DNA from: DASQLQ01 sp035629935
GTDB lineage: Bacteria; Actinomycetota; CADDZG01; WHSQ01
Reading direction: 5' to 3'
Length of the DNA: 64,000 nt
Assembly (NCBI GenBank): GCA_035629935.1
Contig: DASQLQ010000031.1
Span: forward strand, 1 to 64,000
Position numbers and translations under genes: made by a program. Below the pieces are notes generated by a model. The model was not told the DNA's origin and did no database searches. It was given only the letters and a program-made list of their open reading frames with translations. Positions 48,612-56,155 of this stretch are shown here, piece by piece; position 1 is the stretch's first letter; every line of letters begins with the position of its first letter.

Positions 48612-50879
48612 CTAGTGTTCCAGGTGATACGGGACGCTGACCGTCACTACACCTTTTTCGAAGAGCACCCTTCGCTTCACCAGCAGAGCGGTCTGTCCGT
48701 GCAGGATCTGGTGGTGTGCTTTCTTCACGACAAACTCGGGAAGGACGATGGTGACCATCCGCTCGACGCCATCGGGGCGGAACTGATTGACGTAATTGAC
48801 CACCGCTTCTCCGATGTCCCGGAAGGGTGCGGCTTCCATCTCTAGGGGATGGGGGATCCGAGCTTCGAGCCAGAGGTCGCCCAGTTGTTCTGTTTCGCTC
48901 GCATCGAGGCCGAACGAAACGGCGCGCAGATCCGTCGGCCGCATCGTCTCGGCATATTCGATCGCTTGAAGGGTCGCGTTCTGCACGCTCGAAACGAGAA
49001 CAAATACATAGTTGCGGGCAGGCTCTCGCGCTTCATCCACGGTGTGATCGATGTCGTCCCTCAGCAGGGGCACGTCCATCACTTGGACCCCCGGCTCCCG
49101 CAGTAACCCTGCTTTGAGTCTGTGGAGATGGGAGCGGGTTGCGATCTCGATCAACCCCTTCCGGTGCAGGATCTCGGGGATGACGAGGGTCAGGAAGTCG
49201 TCTTCCTCGAGATCCTGACGACGGGTCCGTAAGTAACCTCGTATCCGGTCCGCCGTGCTGCCTCCTCCGGGGAGAGCCTCGATGGGGATGTCGGGCGCTA
49301 AGCGGCGCCATGCCGACTGGAGCGTCGGGTCGACCGTGATGGCGCTGAGGCTGTTCGGCCTGATGGATCTCACGATGCCGACGGCTCGCGCCGAGGCAGC
49401 GTCCACCTTCTGGACGAACACCACCATGTGTTGATGGCCCGGCCGGCGGTCGACCGGCCGGCGTTCGGCTGCAGAAAGCTCTTCAAGAACGCTTACGTAG
49501 TGCCTGTTGATCGAACGCATCATGAAGATCAGGAAGGGCATGGCGGTGAGAACGATCCACGCTCCCGTTTTGAACTTCGTGAGTACAACAACCGCAAGCA
49601 CGACTCCGGTTACGAGGCCGCCGAAAGCGTTGATCGCAGCACTGCGCTGCCACCCCGGTTCCCGGGTCCTACGCCATCGCACGACCGTCCCGAACTGGGC
49701 CAGGGTGAACGAGATGAAGACCCCGACGAGATAGAGCTGGATCAGTCGGTTGAGGTCGGCGTTGAACGCGTAGACCAGCAGGACCGCAAAGACGGCCAGG
49801 ATCAGTACCCCGTTCGAGAACACCAGCCGGTCACCGCGGTTCAGAAGCTGCCGCGGCAGGAAGCGGTCCCGGGCCAGGATCGAGGCGAGAACGGGGAATC
49901 CCGTGTAAGCGGTGTTGGCAGCGAGGATCAAGATCAGCACGGTCATGATTTGAACGAGGTAGAACATCGGCCCGCCGCCAAAGACAGCGTTTGCGATCTG
50001 CGCGATGACCGTTCGCTGCCCCTCGAGCTCGTGGATGTAGACGACGTTCGTCTTGTCGGCGAGCCATGCGACACCTATGAACATCGAGATCGAGAGCACA
50101 CCGAGGATGGAAAGGGTGGTCGCCGCGTTCTTGGACTGTGGGTAGCGGAATACGGGTACACCTTCCGCGATCGCTTCTACCCCTGTCAGAGCGGTGGTCC
50201 CCGCGGCGAATGCTTTTAGTACCAGGAAGGCGGTCAGCAGGCTGTGTGACTCCGGATGCAAGGATGCGCTTTCTGCTTGAGGACATCCGTCCAGGCACCG
50301 CACCAAGCCGGTGATCACCAGCGCAAAGATCGATAGCACGAAGCCGTAGGTCGGGATGGCGAAGATGCGAGCCGATTCCTTAGCTCCCCGAAGGTTCGCG
50401 AAGGTGACGAGTCCGATCAGGCCGATGGTTATCGACAACTTGTGTTCGTGCAGACCGCTGGCCGCGGAGACGATCGCATCCGCCCCGGCAGTTATCGAAA
50501 CGGCCACCGTTAGTACGTAGTCCAAAAGGAGCGCCCCCGCCACGACCAGGCCCGAATATGTGCCCAGGTTCTCGTAGGCGACTGCGTAAGCGCCTCCTCC
50601 TCCGGGGTATGCCCGCACGATCTGGCGATAGGAAATGATGACGACAGCCAGGAGGAACGACACTGCGAGCGATATGGGTACTCCCAGCGCGAGCGCGCCG
50701 GTGCCCGCCGCCACCAGCACGATCAACACCTCTTGGCTGGCGTACGACATCGAGGAAAGCGCGTCGGAGGCGAAAACGGGAAGGGCGAAGACTTTGGGAA
50801 GGAGAGTGTGGCCGAGCTCTCCCGAGGCCATCGGGCGGCCCAGCAGCAGGCGTTTCATGGCGACGGGGGCTTTGCTCAT
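48612..50879 (-). CDS. KimA-like potassium/amino-acid permease (APC superfamily)
   Basis: 755 residues from the ATG at 50879. The membrane domain (30-480) has about 12 spans with FASDALSSMSYASQEVL, YPGGGGAYAVAYENLG and ALTGVEAIAEGVPVF, the pattern of APC-type KimA proteins. A soluble C-terminal domain of about 250 residues follows. KimA takes up potassium with protons and is often controlled by cyclic di-AMP. Adjacent OB-fold and TrkA genes match the Rv2690c-Rv2694c region and support a potassium role. It starts four bases after the OB-fold gene stop. Confidence 0.87.
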   Translation of the reverse strand: MSKAPVAMKRLLLGRPMASGELGHTLLPKVFALPVFASDALSSMSYASQEVLIVLVAAGTGALALGVPISLAVSFLLAVVIISYRQIVRAYPGGGGAYAVAYENLGTYSGLVVAGALLLDYVLTVAVSITAGADAIVSAASGLHEHKLSITIGLIGLVTFANLRGAKESARIFAIPTYGFVLSIFALVITGLVRCLDGCPQAESASLHPESHSLLTAFLVLKAFAAGTTALTGVEAIAEGVPVFRYPQSKNAATTLSILGVLSISMFIGVAWLADKTNVVYIHELEGQRTVIAQIANAVFGGGPMFYLVQIMTVLILILAANTAYTGFPVLASILARDRFLPRQLLNRGDRLVFSNGVLILAVFAVLLVYAFNADLNRLIQLYLVGVFISFTLAQFGTVVRWRRTREPGWQRSAAINAFGGLVTGVVLAVVVLTKFKTGAWIVLTAMPFLIFMMRSINRHYVSVLEELSAAERRPVDRRPGHQHMVVFVQKVDAASARAVGIVRSIRPNSLSAITVDPTLQSAWRRLAPDIPIEALPGGGSTADRIRGYLRTRRQDLEEDDFLTLVIPEILHRKGLIEIATRSHLHRLKAGLLREPGVQVMDVPLLRDDIDHTVDEAREPARNYVFVLVSSVQNATLQAIEYAETMRPTDLRAVSFGLDASETEQLGDLWLEARIPHPLEMEAAPFRDIGEAVVNYVNQFRPDGVERMVTIVLPEFVVKKAHHQILHGQTALLVKRRVLFEKGVVTVSVPYHLEH

Positions 50880-50883
50880 GTGC

Positions 50884-51255
50884 TCAACCGTGCTCCGGGC
50901 TCGGGACGAGTTCATATTCGGGATTGAGCATGCTCAGCTCCCCCTTTTGTTCGCCCACGACCCCCTGCATAACCAAACCGGCGCCGAGACGGATCCCCGC
51001 AAGCTCGGACCGGCCGAGCCAGCGAGCCACCAGTTGGCCCCGGCCATCAGTGATGGTGGCCTCGATCGAGCCACCCGAGCGGGGGTCGATCCGGATGTTC
51101 TGGATAACGCCGGCCACCTTGGTGCGTTCTCGCGGTCGTATCTCCGAGATGGGGACCGCGTCCGGGATCGAGTCCGCCCAGTGGCAGAGGTTCTCGGCCC
51201 GGATCTCGTCCGGCGATGCCGTGAGGTTGTGGATGAAGCTGCTGAGGAACGGCAC
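50884..51255 (-). CDS. OB-fold nucleic-acid-binding domain protein
   Basis: 123 residues. An N-terminal helix is followed by an OB-fold: AGVIQNIRIDPRSGGSIEATITDGRGQLVARWLG, of which ATITDGRGQLVARWLG is the typical core. It matches the single-domain OB-fold proteins beside the potassium genes in actinobacteria (Rv2694c type). A role in nucleic acid binding is suggested by fold only. The start is GTG with a TAGATT box six bases upstream, so it is probably leaderless. Confidence 0.82.
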   Translation of the reverse strand: MPFLSSFIHNLTASPDEIRAENLCHWADSIPDAVPISEIRPRERTKVAGVIQNIRIDPRSGGSIEATITDGRGQLVARWLGRSELAGIRLGAGLVMQGVVGEQKGELSMLNPEYELVPSPEHG

Positions 51256-51335
51256 ACGGGGAATCTAACCGCCCGGGTAGCGGTGAACGAGGCATGACTA
51301 TGGCAATATCCGCGGCGTCGATAAGGAGTTCGGGA

Positions 51336-51998
51336 ATGCACATCGTGATAGCCGGCTGCGGCCGGGTGGGATCGGAACTGGCGACGAACCTCGAGCGTCT
51401 CGGGCACTCCGTGGTGATCATCGACAAGGTCGAGCGGGCTTTCGAGCGACTCAAACCTGACTTCAGTGGAAAGAAGATCGTCGGGTTTGCATTCGATCGA
51501 GATGTCCTCGAGGCGGCAGGGATCCACGAGACGGACGCTTTCGCATCCGTAACGAGCGGCGACAACTCGAACATCTTGTCGGCTCGCGTTGCCAAGGAGC
51601 ATTACCGGGTCCCCGCCGTCGTTGCACGCATCTATGACCCTCGTCGAGCGCAGATCTATCAGCGTCTGGGGATCCAGACCGTGGCCACAGTTAGGTGGAC
51701 GACTGACCAGATCCTTCGCACATTGATGCCCGATGAGGTTCCGGTGGAATACACCGTCGATAACGGTGAGGTCGTCGTGACGGCGATCTCGATCCCGTCC
51801 GAGATCGTGGGCAAGAAAGCTATAGATGTGGATCTAGAGGGACGCAGAAAGGTCGTGGCGGTGAGCAGGTTCGGCGTCCCCAGGGTTCCCGAGAAGGATC
51901 TCGCTCTGCAAGACGGCGACATCCTGCATGTCTCGGTTGTCAGAGGCGACCTGCCGACCCTGACGGAGGATCTCAAAAAGGTGGGTGCTCCGGAATGA
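51336..51998 (+). CDS. TrkA-family potassium uptake protein (CeoB-like)
   Basis: 220 residues from the ATG behind AAGGAG. The N-terminal Rossmann RCK-N domain starts MHIVIAGCGRVGSELATNLE, with GDNSNILSARVAKE and the conserved ARIYDPRR. The C-terminal RCK-C domain (about 135-220) ends in GDILHVSVV. TrkA subunits bind NAD and nucleotides and gate Trk/Ktr channels or, here, perhaps the KimA-like permease. ATGA overlap couples it to the second TrkA gene. Confidence 0.9.
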   Translation: MHIVIAGCGRVGSELATNLERLGHSVVIIDKVERAFERLKPDFSGKKIVGFAFDRDVLEAAGIHETDAFASVTSGDNSNILSARVAKEHYRVPAVVARIYDPRRAQIYQRLGIQTVATVRWTTDQILRTLMPDEVPVEYTVDNGEVVVTAISIPSEIVGKKAIDVDLEGRRKVVAVSRFGVPRVPEKDLALQDGDILHVSVVRGDLPTLTEDLKKVGAPE

Positions 51999-52678
51999 AG
52001 TCACGCTCGATGCGCATCGCGATCGCGGGAGCCGGCAATGTGGGCACCTTCGTTGCCAAGGATCTCGCCACTCGCGGTCATGAGGTGGTTGTGATCGAAC
52101 AAGAGGCTGCCGTCATCGCGATCCAGAAGCAGGAGCTGCCGGACGTCAACTGGGTCAAGGGCGATGCTTGCGAGCTCTACACGTTGGATGCAGCCGTTCT
52201 GTCCTCGTGCGACGTCTGCGTGGCTGCGACGGGAGACGACGAGGACAACTTGGTTATCTCATTGCTGGCCAAGCAGGAGTTCGCCGTGCCACGTGTGATC
52301 GGGCGCGTCAACCATCCCGATAACGAGTGGTTGTTCACCGCCAATTGGGGCGTCGATGTTGCCGTGAGCACGCCGCATCTGCTGACCTCTTTGGTGGAAG
52401 AGGCGGTTCAGGTGGGGGACCTGGTGCGTCTCTTGAACCTCGAACAGGGCAAGGTGGCATTGCTGGAGTTGACACTGGCGGAAGGGTCTCCCGCGGATGG
52501 GAAGACGGTCGGTGACCTCAAGATGCCACCCGACTGCACTCTCGTCGCGATCGTTCGAGACAAGCATGTGATCGCTCCCGGAGCCGAGACCCCGCTTCAC
52601 GCAGGAGACGAGGTTCTCGCCCTGGCAGCTCCGGAAGCGGAGGGAGACCTCAAGAGAGTGCTCGCCGGCGAATCGTGA
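51995..52678 (+). CDS. TrkA-family potassium uptake protein (CeoC-like)
   Basis: 227 residues. RCK-N begins MRIAIAGAGNVGTFVAKDLA, with ATGDDEDNLVISLLAKQEF and RVNHPDNEWLF; RCK-C spans 140-220. It has the same fold as the preceding gene but diverged, consistent with a CeoB-CeoC heteromeric pair. It overlaps both neighbours by four bases (ATGA before, GTGA after), so the three genes form one coupled unit. Confidence 0.9.
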   Translation: MKSRSMRIAIAGAGNVGTFVAKDLATRGHEVVVIEQEAAVIAIQKQELPDVNWVKGDACELYTLDAAVLSSCDVCVAATGDDEDNLVISLLAKQEFAVPRVIGRVNHPDNEWLFTANWGVDVAVSTPHLLTSLVEEAVQVGDLVRLLNLEQGKVALLELTLAEGSPADGKTVGDLKMPPDCTLVAIVRDKHVIAPGAETPLHAGDEVLALAAPEAEGDLKRVLAGES

Positions 52679-53229
52679 TGGAGCGAGACGCGGCTCTGGG
52701 ACTCGTCAAGAAGTACACAGAGAAGGACATCACGTACCGCCACCTGATCTCGGTTGAAGGTGTCATGCGAGCGCTCGCTCGACATTTCGGTGAGGACGAG
52801 GATCGATGGGGCTACGCGGGGTTGTTCCACGACCTCGATTACGACCAGACCGCGGATGATTTCGAGAAACACACCCAGCTAACGGTCGAGTGGCTGAAGA
52901 ACGAGGGATTCGACGACGAACGGGTCCTGAACGCCATCCTGGCCCACAAGGATCCTCAGTACAGGGATGACCTGTTGAGCCATGCGATCGTCAACGCCGA
53001 CGCGATCGCCGGACTCCTAGTTGCATCCGCGCTGGTTCGCCCCGAGAAGGCCGCCGGGATGAAGGTGTCGAGCGTCAAGAAAAAGTTGAAGGAGAAGTCC
53101 TTCGCTCCCGGAGTCGAAAGAGAAGAGATCCGCGAAGTGAAGGAGTCGATCGGGCTCGAACTGGACGAGTTCATCCAGATCGGGATCGATGGGCTTCAGT
53201 CCGTGGCCTCGGAGATAGAGCTGACCTGA
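52675..53229 (+). CDS. HD-domain phosphohydrolase-like protein
   Basis: 184 residues from GTG (or the ATG one codon later). The HD domain has H21-type ligand RHLISVEGVMRALARHFGED, the HD pair in GLFHDLDYD, AHKDPQ, and a later HAIVNADAIAG. This is the common short HD family annotated as predicted phosphohydrolase. Coupled to the TrkA genes by GTGA. Its last 34 bases overlap the convergent DedA gene. Confidence 0.85.
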   Translation: MMERDAALGLVKKYTEKDITYRHLISVEGVMRALARHFGEDEDRWGYAGLFHDLDYDQTADDFEKHTQLTVEWLKNEGFDDERVLNAILAHKDPQYRDDLLSHAIVNADAIAGLLVASALVRPEKAAGMKVSSVKKKLKEKSFAPGVEREEIREVKESIGLELDEFIQIGIDGLQSVASEIELT

Positions 53230-53807
53230 CGATTAGCGCGGCGTCGTCGCAGGTACCAGAACACCGCCCCCACGACGATCAACCCCCCGATGATCAGCGT
53301 CGGCACGTCGAAGTAGTGAAGAACGCGTTCCCAGTTCCCCTCAACGAGTACACCCAAGTACGTGAGCGCGAACGTCCACGGGATACATCCAAGGAATGTG
53401 TAGATGGTGAATTTCCAGAAGGGCATCTTTGCGATCCCGGCCGGAACCGAGATGAACGTTCTGATCACGGGGAGCATGCGGCTGAAGAACGTGGCCGCCT
53501 CGCCGTGCTTCTCCCACCAGACTTCTGCCTTGTCGATATCGTGGCTGCGGATCAACACGTACTTGCCATAGCGATCCAGCAGACCCCGCCCGTAACGACG
53601 TCCTGCCCAATATGCGAGCCATGAGCCGACCAGGTTCCCCAGCACCCCGGCCATCCCAACTGCGAAGAAGTTCAAACCGTCGGGAACGGCGGCGTACCAA
53701 CCACCGACGAGCATCGTCACCTCGCTCGGGAATGGGATGCAGGCCGATTCGACCAGCATGAGCAGGAAGATCGCTACATAGCCGTAATCGAGGACCCATT
53801 CCTCCAT
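53196..53807 (-). CDS. DedA-family membrane protein
   Basis: 203 residues with about five spans. LMLVESACIPFPSEVTMLVGG is the DedA signature (core ESACIPFPSE). GNLVGSWLAYWAGRRYGR, FFSRMLPVIRTFISVPAGIAKMPFWKF (core RMLPVIRTFISVPAG) and a basic C-terminus follow. DedA proteins move or flip lipids such as undecaprenyl phosphate and help keep membrane proton balance. It overlaps the HD gene tail-to-tail by 34 bp. Confidence 0.9.
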   Translation of the reverse strand: MEEWVLDYGYVAIFLLMLVESACIPFPSEVTMLVGGWYAAVPDGLNFFAVGMAGVLGNLVGSWLAYWAGRRYGRGLLDRYGKYVLIRSHDIDKAEVWWEKHGEAATFFSRMLPVIRTFISVPAGIAKMPFWKFTIYTFLGCIPWTFALTYLGVLVEGNWERVLHYFDVPTLIIGGLIVVGAVFWYLRRRRANRQVSSISEATD

Positions 53808-53905
53808 GATCGAAACGATGGCTTCCAGCGTGTTTTTCCTCTCATAAACCGCCTGTGGTCTGCGGCGATGTTATCGGGAGGGGAATAGTCGTCTGTCCTC
53901 GTTGT

Positions 53906-53934
53906 TTGACAGGCCGTACTAATAATGGATAGGT
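53906..53934 (+). promoter_or_regulatory. possible topA promoter
   Basis: A perfect TTGACA at 53906-53911, with weak -10 candidates (GATAGG or TAGGTG) 16-18 bases downstream, about 65 bases before the topA start. The -35 is strong but the -10 is not, so this is tentative. Confidence 0.4.
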
Positions 53935-54000
53935 GTGTGAGGCCGATCAGGCCCTCCAAGCTCGATCCCAGGGCGTGTCTCTGATCCAACAAGGAGCGAT

Positions 54001-56118
54001 GTGACTAAGAACCTCATCATCGTCGAGTCGCCTGCCAAGGCGAAGACGATCGAGAAATACATGGGCAAGGAATACAAGGTCCTTGCCTCGATGGGTCATG
54101 TCCGCGACCTCCCAAAGTCCGACTTCGGGATCGAGTGCAACGGCGATGTGAAGATCAAGTACGAACCGATCAAGCGTGCCTCGGCTTCGAAGGCGGTTAC
54201 TGCCATACGCAAAGCCGCTAAAGAGGCGGAAACGGTATGGCTCGCAGCCGACCCCGACCGTGAAGGTGAATCGATCGCGTGGCACGTTGCGCAGCTGGTG
54301 AAGCTCAAGCCGGAGATGACCAAGCGAGTGTCGTTCAACGAGATCACCAAGAAAGCCGTAACCAGCGCCTTCGAGAATCCGCGGGATATCGACATGAACC
54401 TCGTGGATGCACAACAGGCTCGTCGGGCGGTGGATCGGATCGTGGGTTACAAGTTGTCGCCATTGCTCTGGCGCAATGTGGGCCCCAACCTTTCCGCCGG
54501 TCGAGTTCAAAGCGCCGCCCTCCTTCTCGTGGTTTTGCGGGAGCGGGAACGCCGCGCCTTCCAAGAGACCGAGTACTGGGACATCACGGCAAAGCTGGCA
54601 ACCAAGGCCGGCGGCGAGTTCGGTGCCTTCTATCCCCCCAGTCAGAAGAAAGATGACCCCGAGCTGGGCAATGAAGCTGCCGCGATGGCGGTTCTGGAGC
54701 GCGTGCGGCCCGGTCCCTGGACCGTCAAAGAGATCCGTAAGAACGAACGCAGACAGAAGCCGCCCGCGCCATTCAAGACATCGACACTGCAGCAGAAGGC
54801 ATCGACCGAGCTGAGTTTCCCGGTGTGGAAGACGATGAAGGTCGCGCAGACGCTCTACGAAGCCGGTCACATCACTTACATGCGTACCGACTCGATCAAC
54901 CTCTCGAACGATGCACTCGGCGAGATAGGCCGCGTCGTCGAGACCCAGTTCGGGAAGGAGTACCACGAGGTTAGGAAGTTCACGGCGAAGTCGAAGGGCG
55001 CACAGGAAGCTCACGAAGCGATCCGCCCCTCCGTTTTGGCCAACACTCCGGAAGACCTGCAAGGTGCTCTGAAATCCGTGGACGAAGTTCGCCTGTACAC
55101 GTTGATATGGCAGCGCACGATGGCTTCGCAGATGGCCGAGGCCGTCTACGACGCGACATCGGTCGACATCGAAACGAACGACGCGATCTTCCGAGCAACG
55201 GGCAAGGTGCTCAAGTTCGATGGGTACATGCGTGTGTACCTCGAGCACGGAGATGACGACGACCAGGAAGAAGTCGAAGGTCTGCTGCCGGAGTTGTCCG
55301 AAGGCGATGTGTTGGATCTTCGGTCGCTCGAACCCGCGCAACACTTCACTCAACCGCCACCCAGGTACACGGAGGCAACCCTCGTTCGCGAGATGGAGAA
55401 CCAGGGGATCGGTCGACCGTCGACCTACTCGCCCACGATCAAGACGCTGCAGGACCGTGACTACGTTCGAGTTGAAAGTAGGCGGTTGTTCCCCACCTTG
55501 CGAGGTGAGGTAGTTACCGAACTGCTCGAGGTCCACTTCAACGAGGTAGTCGACCTTCAGTTCACTGCGCGCATGGAGGAAGAGCTCGATGAGATCGCCG
55601 AAGGCTCGAAAGAGATGGCGCCCATCGTTTGTAACTTCCTCTCGTCGTTCACCGCTCACGTCGAGGAACAGAAAGACAAGATGTCGCGGCCGGAGCGCCC
55701 CACAGACAAAACGTGTCCCGATTGCGGACGACCGGTGGTCGAGAAGTTCGGCAAACACGGTCTCTGGTTCCTGTCCTGCAGCGGTTGGTCCGAGGACCCC
55801 CAATGCAAGTGGTCACAGCAACTCGACGAGGAGGGGAATCCGCTCAAGATCGAAGGCACGGGCGAGAAGTGTCCGGAGTGTGAGTCCGAACTTGTGGCGA
55901 AGGTCGGTCGTTTCGGACCCTTCGTTGGTTGCTCCAACTACCCGACGTGCAAGTACATAAAGAAGGAGCCCCCGAAGGAGACGGGCGAGAACTGCCCGCA
56001 ATGTGGAAATCCGCTGGTCGAGAAACGGGGGCGTTTCGGTCCCTTCACGGGCTGCTCGAACTACCCCGAGTGCAAGTTCATCAAGAAGAAGCCCAAGAAG
56101 GAAAAAGAGCCCGCCTAG
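54001..56118 (+). CDS. topA: DNA topoisomerase I with C-terminal zinc fingers
   Basis: 705 residues from a GTG with AAGGAG seven bases upstream. The Toprim domain has VESPAKAKTIEKY and ADPDREGE; the active-site tyrosine is Y293 in HITYMRTDS. The C-terminal 140 residues hold three C4 zinc-finger modules (CPDCGRP, CPECESE with CSNYPTCK, CPQCGNP with CSNYPECK). Mycobacterial TopA lacks such fingers, so this form is closer to firmicute or E. coli enzymes. It relaxes negative supercoils. The end is Lys-rich. Confidence 0.95.
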   Translation: MTKNLIIVESPAKAKTIEKYMGKEYKVLASMGHVRDLPKSDFGIECNGDVKIKYEPIKRASASKAVTAIRKAAKEAETVWLAADPDREGESIAWHVAQLVKLKPEMTKRVSFNEITKKAVTSAFENPRDIDMNLVDAQQARRAVDRIVGYKLSPLLWRNVGPNLSAGRVQSAALLLVVLRERERRAFQETEYWDITAKLATKAGGEFGAFYPPSQKKDDPELGNEAAAMAVLERVRPGPWTVKEIRKNERRQKPPAPFKTSTLQQKASTELSFPVWKTMKVAQTLYEAGHITYMRTDSINLSNDALGEIGRVVETQFGKEYHEVRKFTAKSKGAQEAHEAIRPSVLANTPEDLQGALKSVDEVRLYTLIWQRTMASQMAEAVYDATSVDIETNDAIFRATGKVLKFDGYMRVYLEHGDDDDQEEVEGLLPELSEGDVLDLRSLEPAQHFTQPPPRYTEATLVREMENQGIGRPSTYSPTIKTLQDRDYVRVESRRLFPTLRGEVVTELLEVHFNEVVDLQFTARMEEELDEIAEGSKEMAPIVCNFLSSFTAHVEEQKDKMSRPERPTDKTCPDCGRPVVEKFGKHGLWFLSCSGWSEDPQCKWSQQLDEEGNPLKIEGTGEKCPECESELVAKVGRFGPFVGCSNYPTCKYIKKEPPKETGENCPQCGNPLVEKRGRFGPFTGCSNYPECKFIKKKPKKEKEPA

Positions 56119-56155
56119 GATGGTCCTCTAGAGGATTCCTAGGAAGGAGACAGCG

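Noticed and set aside
53947..55803. Open frame of 618 codons on the minus strand
   Set aside because: It lies wholly antisense to topA, whose motifs and zinc fingers are certain. Long antisense frames are common in GC-rich coding DNA.
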